64,000 bases of DNA from Aquimarina spongiae. GTDB taxonomy: Bacteria > Bacteroidota > Bacteroidia > Flavobacteriales > Flavobacteriaceae. The position numbers were made by a program, and so were the translations under genes. The stretch covers positions 62,001 through 126,000 of the forward strand of contig NZ_FQYP01000003.1 in assembly GCF_900141785.1 (NCBI RefSeq). The letters are read 5' to 3'. The notes beneath the pieces are model-generated. The model worked only from the letters and a program-made list of their open reading frames with translations, ran no database searches and was not told where the DNA came from. The number at the start of each line of letters is the position of its first letter. The first letter of the stretch is position 1. This document shows, piece by piece, positions 36,756 through 45,439 of this stretch.

Positions 36756-37670
36756 TTAAATTCTTTCTGCTATTCTTAGCTTAGCACTTCGTGCCCTATT
36801 GTTTTCTTTAATTTCTTCTTCTGAAGGTATGATCAACCCACCTACTTTCTTAAATGGAACTGACACATTACCATACAAATCCTTTTCTGGTTCCCCTTCA
36901 AACATTCCGTTTCGGATAAAACGTTTTACTAATCTATCCTCGAGTGAGTGATAGGAGATTAAACTGATTCTTCCTCCTTCATCCAAAAGCTCTGCAGTTT
37001 GTTCCAAAAACTCTTTCAACACTTCGATCTCCTCATTTACTTCAATACGAATCGCCTGATAAATCTGAGCCAATATTTTGTTCTCTTTATGCCTCGGCAA
37101 AAGTGGCTTCAAAACCTCTTTAAGCATCGAGCTTGTTTTTATCTTTTCACTAGACCTAGCACCTACTATTACCCTAGCTAGTTTTGGCGCATTTCTTAAC
37201 TCTCCGTATTGTAAGAAGACTCTTCTCAAATCCACTTCCTCATACTCATTAATCACATGATAGGCCGACACCTCTTTCTTTTGATTCATCCTCATATCCA
37301 AATCCCCTTCAAAGCGTGTCGAAAAACCTCTTTCTGCGACATCAAACTGATGAGAAGAAACTCCAAAATCCCCCAAAATCCCATCTACCTTTCTCACCCC
37401 ATAGAATCTCAAGAATCGCTTGATAAATCGAAAGTTTTCATTGATCAGTGTAAATCTTTCATCCTTAATATCATTCTCTAAGGCATCTGGATCTTGATCA
37501 AATGCGAACAACTTTCCGTTTTCTCCAAGTCTTTTCAAAATCTCTTTGGAGTGCCCTCCTCCACCAAAAGTCACATCTACATATATTCCCTCTGGTTTGA
37601 TATCGAGACCATCGACAGTTTCTTTCAGCAAAACAGGGTTATGATATTCAGTTTGTTCCATTTCTTCCAC
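36756..37670 (-). CDS. rsmH: 16S rRNA (cytosine(1402)-N4)-methyltransferase
   Basis: 304 residues from GTG; an ATG three codons later at 37661 is possible. The SAM-binding motif is YVDVTFGGGGHSKEILK (around residues 30-46) and then LFAFDQDPDA. ILGDFGVSSHQFD and RISLISYHSLEDRLVKRF are family signatures. It methylates C1402 of 16S rRNA. Second gene of the dcw cluster, 47 bp after mraZ. Confidence 0.97.
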   Translation of the reverse strand: MEEMEQTEYHNPVLLKETVDGLDIKPEGIYVDVTFGGGGHSKEILKRLGENGKLFAFDQDPDALENDIKDERFTLINENFRFIKRFLRFYGVRKVDGILGDFGVSSHQFDVAERGFSTRFEGDLDMRMNQKKEVSAYHVINEYEEVDLRRVFLQYGELRNAPKLARVIVGARSSEKIKTSSMLKEVLKPLLPRHKENKILAQIYQAIRIEVNEEIEVLKEFLEQTAELLDEGGRISLISYHSLEDRLVKRFIRNGMFEGEPEKDLYGNVSVPFKKVGGLIIPSEEEIKENNRARSAKLRIAERI

Positions 37671-37717
37671 AACTATTCTTAAAGCACTTAATCCTTTAAA
37701 GTTCTCTCACTAGACCT

Positions 37718-38182
37718 TTAGTCTTCCATATCATCATCAAAGCCCATCACCTCTTCTGCCAAGTCTGCAAAATCATCTGCACTATCATCGATTGCCTTTT
37801 CATACTTATCTTTATCCCAAATCTCAATGATATTAACCGCCGAAGACAACACCAGCTCTTTGGTGATCTCGGCAAAATTGATCAGATCTTTGGGTATCAG
37901 CAATCGACCTGCACTATCAATTTCGACTACCTTTACTCCTGCAGTAAACCTCCTGATAAAGTCATTATTTTTTTTCTTGAAGCGATTCAGCTTATTGATT
38001 TTTTGCATCAAAAGATTCCATTCTTCCATGGGATACAACTCCAAACACGGCTGAAACACAGATCTTTTCAAAACAAAACCCTCTTGCAACACAGGCGAAA
38101 GCTGCTTCTTGAAAGCAACAGGCATCATAAGACGTCCCTTAGCGTCTGCCTTACATTCGTATGTGCCGATTAGGTTTACCAC
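37718..38182 (-). CDS. mraZ: Transcriptional regulator MraZ
   Basis: 154 residues from a GTG start. Two SpoVT/AbrB-like half-domains carry the DxxxR motifs: DAKGRLMMP (around residues 13-21) and DSAGRLLIPKDL (around 92-103). It is a ring-forming DNA-binding protein that controls its own operon in other bacteria. The C-terminus is an acidic tail. It is first in the dcw cluster, preceded by three GTGGTAAA boxes spaced 10 bp apart, which supports autoregulation. A further copy of the box covers the start codon itself. Confidence 0.96.
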   Translation of the reverse strand: MVNLIGTYECKADAKGRLMMPVAFKKQLSPVLQEGFVLKRSVFQPCLELYPMEEWNLLMQKINKLNRFKKKNNDFIRRFTAGVKVVEIDSAGRLLIPKDLINFAEITKELVLSSAVNIIEIWDKDKYEKAIDDSADDFADLAEEVMGFDDDMED

Positions 38183-38184
38183 TT
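38175..38184 (-). promoter_or_regulatory. Possible fourth MraZ box over the mraZ start codon
   Basis: On the minus strand AAGTGGTAAA, identical to the promoter-proximal MraZ box. It includes the GTG start and lies 51 bp from that box, roughly five helical turns. Confidence 0.4.
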
Positions 38185-38209
38185 CAATTCCCTTAAACGT
38201 TTAATTATT

Positions 38210-38217
38210 CAAATATA
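38210..38217 (-). promoter_or_regulatory. -7 promoter box of the mraZ/dcw operon
   Basis: On the minus strand TATATTTG, a perfect TAnnTTTG match, 28 bp before the mraZ start. The MraZ boxes cover the place where the -33 element would be. Confidence 0.6.
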
Positions 38218-38225
38218 TTGAAAAA

Positions 38226-38253
38226 TTTACCACTTTTTACCACATTTTACCAC
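38226..38253 (-). promoter_or_regulatory. MraZ operator: three GTGGTAAA direct repeats
   Basis: On the minus strand GTGGTAAA occurs three times at exactly 10-bp spacing (38226-38233, 38236-38243, 38246-38253). Tandem GTG-containing repeats at 10-bp spacing before mraZ are the known MraZ binding sites in other bacteria. They lie directly upstream of the -7 box. Confidence 0.8.
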
Positions 38254-38452
38254 ATTGTTGATAAGTTATTCTTTAAAACGGGGAATTCGGAAAGCCAAAA
38301 ACTTTAATTTTTTGTTTATCAGGGCACTAACAAAAAGTCAAGTAAATCTTGTATTCCTCATGCATGAGACTCAAATAATGCATGAAAAAAAGAATTGTAA
38401 AAATTCATTCTGTAGTATTGATAAAAAATCTCCAAACTAATTATGAAAATGC

Positions 38453-38460
38453 TATATTTG
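38453..38460 (+). promoter_or_regulatory. Putative -7 box of the alpha/beta hydrolase / engB unit
   Basis: TATATTTG, a perfect TAnnTTTG match, 24 bp before the ATG. No clear -33 TTTG. Confidence 0.5.
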
Positions 38461-38484
38461 CTTTAATTCTTGTAAGAAGTATTA

Positions 38485-39255
38485 ATGAAGAACGAATTAA
38501 AAAAAGACGGAAAATTTAGTTATCTGGATTTAGGAGAGGGCACGCCAATAATCATTTTGCACGGCTTGATGGGAGGGCTAAGCAACTTTGAAGGCGTTGG
38601 TTCTTATTTCCCAAAAGAAGGATACAAAGTCTTAATTCCGGAACTTCCTGTTTACACGTTATCGTTGATAAAAACCAAGGTAAGCACCTATGCCAAATAC
38701 CTTAAGGATTTTATTGATCATCTCGGGTATGGCAACAAAGAAGTTATTCTTTTAGGTAATTCGCTTGGTGGTCATATCGCACTTCTATGCACCAAAATGT
38801 ATCCGGAAAAAGTAAAGGCGTTAGTTATTACTGGAAGCTCTGGTCTTTATGAGAGCGCCATGGGTGAAAGCTACCCAAAGCGAGGTGATTATGAATACAT
38901 TAAAGCTAAAGCCGAAAATGTGTTTTACGATCCTGCCATAGCCACCAAAGAAATTGTTGACGAGGTATATGCCACAGTTAACGATCGAAATAAACTAATC
39001 CGAACTTTGGCAATTGCCAAAAGTGCAATTCGCCATAATATGGCAAAAGACTTACCCAACATGCACACTCCCACGTGTATTATCTGGGGTAAAAATGACA
39101 ATGTAACTCCTCCAGAAGTTGCCGATGATTTTAATCGTTTACTACCTGATTCTGATCTCTATTGGATTGATAAATGTGGACACGCAGCAATGATGGAGCA
39201 TCCAGATGAATTTAACCGATTACTTCACGATTGGTTGAAAGAACGAAAATTCTAA
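38485..39255 (+). CDS. Alpha/beta hydrolase
   Basis: 256 residues, no signal peptide. The oxyanion region is [13 protein letters not shown], the nucleophile elbow [12 protein letters not shown] (Ser around residue 95), the acid in [15 protein letters not shown] and the base in [15 protein letters not shown]. The triad is complete, so it is likely an active hydrolase, substrate unknown. It ends 16 bp before engB on the same strand and probably shares its transcript. Confidence 0.9.
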   Translation: MKNELKKDGKFSYLDLGEGTPIIILHGLMGGLSNFEGVGSYFPKEGYKVLIPELPVYTLSLIKTKVSTYAKYLKDFIDHLGYGNKEVILLGNSLGGHIALLCTKMYPEKVKALVITGSSGLYESAMGESYPKRGDYEYIKAKAENVFYDPAIATKEIVDEVYATVNDRNKLIRTLAIAKSAIRHNMAKDLPNMHTPTCIIWGKNDNVTPPEVADDFNRLLPDSDLYWIDKCGHAAMMEHPDEFNRLLHDWLKERKF

Positions 39256-39271
39256 TTCTAACCCTACGACC

Positions 39272-39880
39272 ATGAAGATTAGCAGCGCTGAATTTGTGAT
39301 AAGTAACAGCGATGTCGCTAAATGCCCAAAAGAAAAACTCCCTGAGTATGCATTTATCGGCAGATCGAATGTTGGAAAATCTTCTTTGATCAATATGTTG
39401 ACCAACCGAAAAAGTTTAGCAAAAACTTCGGGAAGACCAGGTAAAACGCAGTTGATCAATCATTTTATCATTAACAAAACTTGGTTTTTGGTAGATTTAC
39501 CTGGTTATGGATATGCGCGTGTGTCCAAATCAGCCAAAAAAGTCTTTCAGAAATTCATTACCGCGTATTTCTCAAAAAGAACCCAATTGGTTAGCGCATT
39601 TGTTTTGGTAGATTGCCGTCATGAACCTCAAAAAATAGATTTGGAATTCATGCAATGGTTAGGAGAAAATCAGATACCGTTTTCTATTATCTTCACTAAG
39701 GCCGATAAACTATCAAAAAACAAGCTCCCTGTACAGATCAATAACTATATCCAGACCATGCTGCAATACTGGGAAGAAATGCCTAATTACTTCATTACAT
39801 CATCATCTTCAGGAATGGGTAAAGATGAAGTACTCAATTACATCGAAGATATCAACAATCAACTTAAGAATTCACAGTAA
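39272..39880 (+). CDS. engB: Ribosome-biogenesis GTPase EngB (YsxC/YihA)
   Basis: 202 residues. The P-loop [14 protein letters not shown] lies at residues 31-44, G3 is DLPGYGYA and G4 [17 protein letters not shown] precedes G4. A small essential GTPase involved in large-subunit assembly. Its 3' end overlaps the end of the convergent gene at 39864-40238 by 17 bp. Confidence 0.96.
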   Translation: MKISSAEFVISNSDVAKCPKEKLPEYAFIGRSNVGKSSLINMLTNRKSLAKTSGRPGKTQLINHFIINKTWFLVDLPGYGYARVSKSAKKVFQKFITAYFSKRTQLVSAFVLVDCRHEPQKIDLEFMQWLGENQIPFSIIFTKADKLSKNKLPVQINNYIQTMLQYWEEMPNYFITSSSSGMGKDEVLNYIEDINNQLKNSQ

Positions 39881-40238
39881 TCATATAGCCTTGCAGTACT
39901 TCAATAAGTTCTTCTACCGAGCTAAATTGTTTTAAGCGTTGTGCATCCAAAACTACTTCTAGCTGTTCTTTGTGATCACTATCAAGTATTATAGGAAATT
40001 CAAATCCTAAGTCCTCACCATATTGTTTCAAAAACTCATCCTTATACATAAAGACAAACTGAAAATCAGTACTATTTTTGAAGGCAGCCCACACTTTTCT
40101 TTCTGAAAAATTACCATGCGTAAGCGCACAGAGCTCACAATTATAGGTAGCAGGGCTGATGATCTTATGCGCAATATCGAGAGATTTGCTCCATAAATCA
40201 GACTGCGCATTATAAACAAAAAGTAATGTCTTATTCAA
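39864..40238 (-). CDS. Conserved hypothetical protein (thioredoxin-like fold possible)
   Basis: 124 residues from a TTG start. Begins with [20 protein letters not shown] and then CELCALTHG, a short cysteine pair. The hydrophobic stretch [20 protein letters not shown] and [20 protein letters not shown] follow. The pattern of alternating strands and helices suggests a compact alpha/beta, perhaps thioredoxin-like, fold. I do not know its function. Its position between engB and gldC appears natural for this lineage. An interrupted palindrome covers its start region. Confidence 0.7.
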   Translation of the reverse strand: MNKTLLFVYNAQSDLWSKSLDIAHKIISPATYNCELCALTHGNFSERKVWAAFKNSTDFQFVFMYKDEFLKQYGEDLGFEFPIILDSDHKEQLEVVLDAQRLKQFSSVEELIEVLQGYMITVNS

Positions 40239-40277
40239 TGTTTTTATCGTATTAGTCTGACTAACCAGAAAAACATT
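40237..40277. promoter_or_regulatory. Nested palindrome between gldC and the small conserved gene
   Basis: Outer arms AATGTTTTT / AAAAACATT (9 bp, perfect) enclose TTAGTC-T-GACTAA (6 bp, perfect). No T-run follows, so it looks like an operator or mRNA structure, not a terminator. It overlaps the start codon of the 124-residue gene. Confidence 0.4.
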
Positions 40278-40282
40278 TCGAA

Positions 40283-40621
40283 CTACTGTTGTTTCAACTC
40301 TAATTTTTCTGCAAAATAATCACAAAAGTCCTTCATGGTTGCTGCCATTTTCTCGTCTTGTGTAGCTCTGAAAAAAGTATCACTCATAGACACTAGAGTT
40401 TGATGAAAAAACACTTTCATCTCGTCTACCGGCATATCTTTGGTCCATAAATCTATTCTAAGACTTTCTTGGTTTGCACTATCCCAAACCGACAGCAATA
40501 CCGCCTTTGTTTCTTCATTTTCTACTCCCCCATCCTTAGCTGTCCAATGCAACTTTTCTGGAATACGATTCTCGTCTAATTCTACATCTATCTTTATTTC
40601 TGAAGTATGTGCGCTCGTCAT
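40283..40621 (-). CDS. gldC: Gliding motility protein GldC
   Basis: 112 residues. It begins TSAHTSEIKIDVELDENRIP and contains HWTAKDGGVENEETKAVLLS, LRIDLWTKDMPVDEMKVFFH and FCDYFAEKLELK, as in flavobacterial GldC. A cytoplasmic accessory of the gliding/T9SS system. The start codon overlaps the gldB stop (TAATG), the usual gldB-gldC arrangement. Confidence 0.92.
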   Translation of the reverse strand: MTSAHTSEIKIDVELDENRIPEKLHWTAKDGGVENEETKAVLLSVWDSANQESLRIDLWTKDMPVDEMKVFFHQTLVSMSDTFFRATQDEKMAATMKDFCDYFAEKLELKQQ

Positions 40622-41589
40622 TATCGTGCTGGTTTATATTTTGAATTGTTAAAAATTGTTTCGGCATCTGCCAATAATAATTGGCGCAAAGATACGCTGT
40701 TATTTTTCATATATGAAGCAACAATTTGCCATCCTATAAATTGACCTACCTTATCTGGTGCTTCTTTATCGATTTCTTCTAAATAAAACTTGGAAAAAGG
40801 CCCTGGATACAAAAATCTTGGCATTAAACTACTATCGGTACTATACAACAATTGTTTGTCTATAAAAAATCGCCAAATGGGCTCTTCGTTATCCTGAACC
40901 CAATTGAACTGCTCTTTGGTATACCCTAATTTTACCGCATCATCGGTTTCTGGAAGGAAAAGGTTTTTGAGATACAATTCTTTCCCAAAAGAAATCATAT
41001 TGGCCAAAAATGTTCTTTCACGAATGGGTCCCACTTGATTTTTGGCATACGCTCCTGCAACATCAGCTATAATTTGTTCACGTATAAAGTTTCTTTTCAG
41101 ATATTTTTGGATCGCCTCATAGAAATGATGATCGGCACCAAGATAGGTATCTAACGAAATAATCAATAAATCCTTAGAGATGACTACTTTATTTCTATAA
41201 TCCACATCAGAGGTTATAGTAATAACTCTAGGCACATTGATTTCAGGAAAATAGAACTTAATATGTTGAAACAAGGAATGAAGTTCATCTATCTCTGCGG
41301 TAAGATCTGGAAACGCCTTTTCTACTTCTCGATTGACTTCTTGCTGAATCGTATCTTTTGCTTTTTTTAACCAAACACTATCCGCATACTTGGCTGAAAA
41401 TAAGAACGGAAAATCTCTTTTCAGATCCGATAAATTTTCTTCATCTACATCTGCAAATAAACGATCAAATCGTTCTATCGTAATTTTAACCGGTATTTTT
41501 TCGATTTCCTTTTCGATCTTACTTTCTTTGTTACAAGAGAATAAAACACAAAATACGAGGGCACATTTTAAAAATTTTAAACTTTTCAT
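40621..41589 (-). CDS. gldB: Gliding motility lipoprotein GldB
   Basis: 322 residues from the ATG at 41589; the frame extends 17 codons upstream but that part lacks export character. The N-terminus MKSLKFLKCALVFCVLFSCN carries a lipobox with the lipidated Cys around residue 19. The rest includes FDRLFADVDEENLSDLKRDF and YLGADHHFYEAIQKYLKRNF, the zincin-like layout known for GldB. Required for gliding in Flavobacterium. Operon with gldC. Confidence 0.92.
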   Translation of the reverse strand: MKSLKFLKCALVFCVLFSCNKESKIEKEIEKIPVKITIERFDRLFADVDEENLSDLKRDFPFLFSAKYADSVWLKKAKDTIQQEVNREVEKAFPDLTAEIDELHSLFQHIKFYFPEINVPRVITITSDVDYRNKVVISKDLLIISLDTYLGADHHFYEAIQKYLKRNFIREQIIADVAGAYAKNQVGPIRERTFLANMISFGKELYLKNLFLPETDDAVKLGYTKEQFNWVQDNEEPIWRFFIDKQLLYSTDSSLMPRFLYPGPFSKFYLEEIDKEAPDKVGQFIGWQIVASYMKNNSVSLRQLLLADAETIFNNSKYKPAR

Positions 41590-41787
41590 AACCAAATTCA
41601 GAGAACTTTTCAAATAATTTCCATTCCTGTAGAACGCCATCTTTTTTTATTAATTTTATGACCGCAAAGGTAATATATCGATTTACAATCTATTCACTAT
41701 AGTTTGTTCCTATTTTAACCTTTTCGTACTCTAATTTATTAACACGAATTTTCTTTATTCATTACATTTCAAATAAAAGACTAAGAT

Positions 41788-42576
41788 ATGCAAACAGAAA
41801 AAGTAATTGATCACATTACAAACTGGCTAAAAGAATATGCTAACAATGCTAATATTACAGGATTCGTTGTTGGTGTTAGTGGAGGTATTGATAGTGCCGT
41901 TACTTCTTCTCTATGTGCAAAAACTGGTTTGAAAACCCTATGCGTCGAAATGCCAATACACCAGGCGCAAAGTCAGGTAACCAGAGCTCAGGAACATATT
42001 GCTCAATTAAAGGAAAGGTTTCCTAACGTGTCCGACGCAAGAGTAGATCTCACTCCAGTATTTGAGCAAATAAAATCTGTAGTTCCGGAGGTTGAGCCCA
42101 GCGCACAGCTTGATTTGTCTCTTGCCAATACCAGAGCGCGTTTACGAATGACTACGCTGTATTATTTTGCAGGTTTACACAAATATCTGGTAGCAGGTAC
42201 AGGTAATAAAGTAGAAGATTTTGGAGTTGGTTTTTATACAAAATATGGTGATGGAGGAGTTGACCTTGGTCCTATTGCTGATTTATTAAAGAGCGAAGTA
42301 TATCAAATAGGAAAAGTGCTTGGTGTACCAGAATCTATTCAAGTGGCAGCACCTACTGATGGATTATTCGGCGATAGCCGTAGTGATGAAGATCAAATTG
42401 GAGCCTCTTATGATGAATTGGAATGGGCAATGAAAATGAAAGATGAAGGAAAGAAAACGGAAGATTTTGAAGGAAGAGAGCAAGAAGTATTTAAGATTTT
42501 TATTCGATTAAATACCGTAAATCAGCATAAAATGAATCCCATACCTGTCTGTAAAATACCCGTTAATCTATTATAA
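41788..42576 (+). CDS. nadE: NH3-dependent NAD synthetase
   Basis: 262 residues. It converts deamido-NAD to NAD with ammonia and ATP. The ATP pyrophosphatase motif VGVSGGIDSAVTSSL is at residues 28-42. VAGTGNKVEDFGVGFYTKYG and DLGPIADLLKSEVYQIGK are family motifs. No glutaminase domain is present, so it depends on free ammonia. It lies divergent from gldB. Confidence 0.95.
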   Translation: MQTEKVIDHITNWLKEYANNANITGFVVGVSGGIDSAVTSSLCAKTGLKTLCVEMPIHQAQSQVTRAQEHIAQLKERFPNVSDARVDLTPVFEQIKSVVPEVEPSAQLDLSLANTRARLRMTTLYYFAGLHKYLVAGTGNKVEDFGVGFYTKYGDGGVDLGPIADLLKSEVYQIGKVLGVPESIQVAAPTDGLFGDSRSDEDQIGASYDELEWAMKMKDEGKKTEDFEGREQEVFKIFIRLNTVNQHKMNPIPVCKIPVNLL

Positions 42577-42630
42577 TCAACACTTTGTCGATAAATGAAT
42601 AAAAAAAAGTTTACGAGGGCTAGTTCTTAG

Positions 42631-42638
42631 TAATTTTG
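42631..42638 (+). promoter_or_regulatory. Putative -7 box of the LuxR-type regulator
   Basis: TAATTTTG, a perfect TAnnTTTG match, with TTTA about 18 bp upstream at 42610 as a weak -33. It implies a leader of about 70 nt. Confidence 0.45.
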
Positions 42639-42717
42639 CAGTAAGATTAAGAATTACCCCTAGCCTGAGAATGTTAAACTCTTAAAATTAAAATAACATT
42701 AACAATCGTAAACAAGA

Positions 42718-43350
42718 ATGACAACCGTACTAATCGCTGATCATCACCCAATTACTAGGAAGGGGATCGTTTCTTTATTTCGCAATTCGGAAGATTATGA
42801 GATCATTGGCAAAGTGAGCAATGGAAACGAAATGTATGATGTGTTGAAGTCTAATACTCCAGATGTACTTATCATGGAGTTGGACCTTCCGCAGATCAAC
42901 GGAATTATGGCCTTAAGAACCATCAAAAAAGAATTTACCGGAATAAAAGTAATTATTTTTAGCTCACATCCAGAAGAAATGTATGCTTTGAGTGCCATTA
43001 AAGCAGGCGCCTCTGCATATCTCTCTAAAACCGTTCCGACCAAGACGTTAAAAAAGGCTATCGAGCGTGTTGCCAGAGGAGGAATATATCTTAATGATAA
43101 TCTAACTCAGCAACTTGCAAATGGTAACGCCAATGAAAACAACATGGTTGTGAAATATAAAAAACTATCCTCGAGAGAAATTGAAGTCCTCAATCTTTTA
43201 TCCTCTGGTAAAAGAAACAAGGATATTGCCACAACACTATCTATCAACGAAAAAACTGTAAGCACTTACAAAACGCGACTATTAAAAAAGTTGAAAGTAG
43301 ATAATCTTGCTGATTTAATTCATCAGTCGAGGCTATTACACATAAGTTAA
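42718..43350 (+). CDS. LuxR/NarL-type response regulator with atypical receiver domain
   Basis: 210 residues. The receiver domain (1-120) has ADHHP at the acidic pocket and VLIMELDLPQING where the phospho-acceptor sits. The expected Asp is Glu54 (GAG), and the second acidic residue is His9. The conserved Lys in YLSKTVP is kept. The C-terminal LuxR-type helix-turn-helix reads LSSREIEVLNLLSSGKRNKD then INEKTVSTYKTRLLKKLKV. It may act without phosphorylation or be locked active. No histidine kinase is nearby. Its stop codon overlaps that of dnaG (TTAA). Confidence 0.9.
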   Translation: MTTVLIADHHPITRKGIVSLFRNSEDYEIIGKVSNGNEMYDVLKSNTPDVLIMELDLPQINGIMALRTIKKEFTGIKVIIFSSHPEEMYALSAIKAGASAYLSKTVPTKTLKKAIERVARGGIYLNDNLTQQLANGNANENNMVVKYKKLSSREIEVLNLLSSGKRNKDIATTLSINEKTVSTYKTRLLKKLKVDNLADLIHQSRLLHIS

Positions 43351-45311
43351 ATCACCCTATTTAACTTATCAGATAATATTTTTCTAAGATAAAGGTAATC
43401 ACTGATATCCGATAAGATATCGTGGTTACCTTCGTTGTTTTCTGGACTATTTAAGGACTCTTTTAACTCCTCTATTTTCTTACCTACCAGATGGCCTCTA
43501 AGATTGAGGATAATGTCGTTTACATATTGAGACACGGAATGTTTTTTGAGCTTAACATGTATCTCTTTATCATGCCAACGATCAATTTTATACTTCTCCT
43601 CATTCATCAATATCTCGGTGATTTCTGAAGCAATTTCAGGAGAAACTGTATTTACAAAAACATCTACCTTAAATTCTTCGGTTTGATGTAACTGATTGAT
43701 AATAGCTCCATAGATCTCTTGAAAATTATCGTGAGCAAATTCTATCTCATCTTCCTGAAGATCCAGGTATATCTTTTCAAAAACTTTGGCAGTATGTACT
43801 TCTGGCTCCATCACTAGCTCTCCATCTTCATTCTCCTTTAGCATCATATCTTCAAATTCTTCCTCTTGTGCACCATATAACAACAACACTCCGATAATAC
43901 TTCTTTCCAACAAATGCTGCCTATCTACTTTTTGAGGTTTTTCGGTGGCAGGTTTTACTACCTCCATCGATTTTTGAGATTGCTTTTGTTGTTTCCGCTG
44001 GTCTTTGATATCCACATTACGGATCTGAGCTAAGGTATCAAAAAGCACCTCTTCAGAAATATCCATAATGCGTGAACACTCTCTAACGTATATTTCACGC
44101 TTAATTACATCAGGAATCTTAGAAATACTGGTCACCATATCCCGAATCAACTCCGCCTTCTTTATGGGGTCATCTTTGGATTCTTGTTGCAATAAAGAGG
44201 CCTTAAAACTGATGAAATCCTGAGCATTTTCTTCCAAATATGTAGTAAGCTCCTCTAATGTATTTTGCTTTGCAAAACTATCAGGATCTTCACCTTCTGG
44301 GAAACTGCATACTTTCACATTCATCCCTTGCTCCAAAATCAAATCAATCCCGCGAATAGATGCCCTCATACCCGCTGCATCACTATCAAATAAAACGGTG
44401 ATATTTTTGGTAAGTCGATTAATCAATCGAATCTGATCGGTAGTCAAAGCTGTTCCCGAAGAAGACACTACATTTTTGATCCCAGTCTGATAGAACTGTA
44501 TCACATCGGTATACCCCTCTACCAAATAGCAATTATCTTCTTTGGCAATCGTCTGTTTGGCATGAGAAATACCGTACAAAATCTTACTCTTATGATAGAT
44601 ATCACTTTCTGGGGAATTGAGGTACTTTGCAGCCTTCTTTTCATTAGATAAGATTCGACCTCCAAAACCCAGAACTCTACCCGACATAGATTGGATAGGA
44701 AACATGACACGCCCTTTAAAACGGTCAAATTGCTTCTCTTCTTTTACAATGGTCAATCCTGTTTTTTCAAGATAATCCAGGTTATACCCTTTTTTAATAG
44801 CCTCTGCGGTAAACGCATCCCATGAGTTAGGAGAATACCCCAGACTAAACTTTTTTATGGTATCCTCGGTAAAACCTCTCTCTTTAAAATACGTAAGCCC
44901 TATTGCCTTGCCTTCCTCTGTTTTGTGTAATGAATTTTGAAAGAATGTATTGGCAAATTCGCTTACCAAAAACATACTTTCTCTCTCGTCTGCTTGCTGT
45001 TTTTGTTCGTCGGTCTGCTCGGTCTCCTCTACTTCGATATTATACTTTTTGGCTAAATATTTAATAGCCTCGGGGTAAGTAAAGTGCTCATGCTCCATCA
45101 AAAAAGCTACAACATTCCCTCCTTTACCACTCGAAAAATCTTTCCAGATTTGCTTTACTGGCGAAACCATAAAGGAAGGGGTCTTTTCTTCACTAAAAGG
45201 GCTGAGTCCCTTAAAATTACTCCCAGCCTTTTTTAATTGAACAAAATCTCCAATTACCTCCTCTACACGAGCAGCTTCAAATACAGCATCTACGGTGGCT
45301 TTATGGATCAT
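43347..45311 (-). CDS. dnaG: DNA primase DnaG lacking the zinc ligands
   Basis: 654 residues from the ATG at 45311 (MIHKATVDAVFEAARVEEVI); the frame continues 18 codons upstream without family character. It makes RNA primers at the replication fork. The N-terminal domain keeps the CHC2 zinc-ribbon layout but not its ligands: GLSPFS replaces CPFH and KDFSS replaces the CxxC, so S37, S40, D58 and S61 occupy the four positions. The TOPRIM core is intact (YLVEGYTDV, FDSDAAGM). A C-terminal helicase-binding region follows. It has the form I know from flavobacteria. Confidence 0.94.
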   Translation of the reverse strand: MIHKATVDAVFEAARVEEVIGDFVQLKKAGSNFKGLSPFSEEKTPSFMVSPVKQIWKDFSSGKGGNVVAFLMEHEHFTYPEAIKYLAKKYNIEVEETEQTDEQKQQADERESMFLVSEFANTFFQNSLHKTEEGKAIGLTYFKERGFTEDTIKKFSLGYSPNSWDAFTAEAIKKGYNLDYLEKTGLTIVKEEKQFDRFKGRVMFPIQSMSGRVLGFGGRILSNEKKAAKYLNSPESDIYHKSKILYGISHAKQTIAKEDNCYLVEGYTDVIQFYQTGIKNVVSSSGTALTTDQIRLINRLTKNITVLFDSDAAGMRASIRGIDLILEQGMNVKVCSFPEGEDPDSFAKQNTLEELTTYLEENAQDFISFKASLLQQESKDDPIKKAELIRDMVTSISKIPDVIKREIYVRECSRIMDISEEVLFDTLAQIRNVDIKDQRKQQKQSQKSMEVVKPATEKPQKVDRQHLLERSIIGVLLLYGAQEEEFEDMMLKENEDGELVMEPEVHTAKVFEKIYLDLQEDEIEFAHDNFQEIYGAIINQLHQTEEFKVDVFVNTVSPEIASEITEILMNEEKYKIDRWHDKEIHVKLKKHSVSQYVNDIILNLRGHLVGKKIEELKESLNSPENNEGNHDILSDISDYLYLRKILSDKLNRVI

Positions 45312-45386
45312 GAAAGGGTCTCCTTTTTGTGTCCAACAAAAATAATATAATTCTTGAGACACCATTTAGATCCATACTAAAATAAA

Positions 45387-45416
45387 AAAACCTGGCAGCC
45401 GAAACTACCAGGTTTT
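45387..45416 (-). terminator. Terminator of the T9SS cargo gene
   Basis: A 9-bp perfect stem AAAACCTGG / CCAGGTTTT with a 12-nt loop. On the minus strand it is followed by TTTTTTTATTTTAG. It lies 24 bp after the stop codon of the 1085-residue gene. Confidence 0.88.
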
Positions 45417-45439
45417 TAAGTTGGTTAATTATTCTAAAA

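Larger units (their letters stand above)
38183..38484. other. Divergent control region between mraZ and the alpha/beta hydrolase
   Basis: No gene. It holds the mraZ operator and promoter, the palindrome CTCATGCATGAG (38357-38368) with a second ATGCATGA 18 bp on (38378), and a promoter box for the plus-strand gene. Confidence 0.6.
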
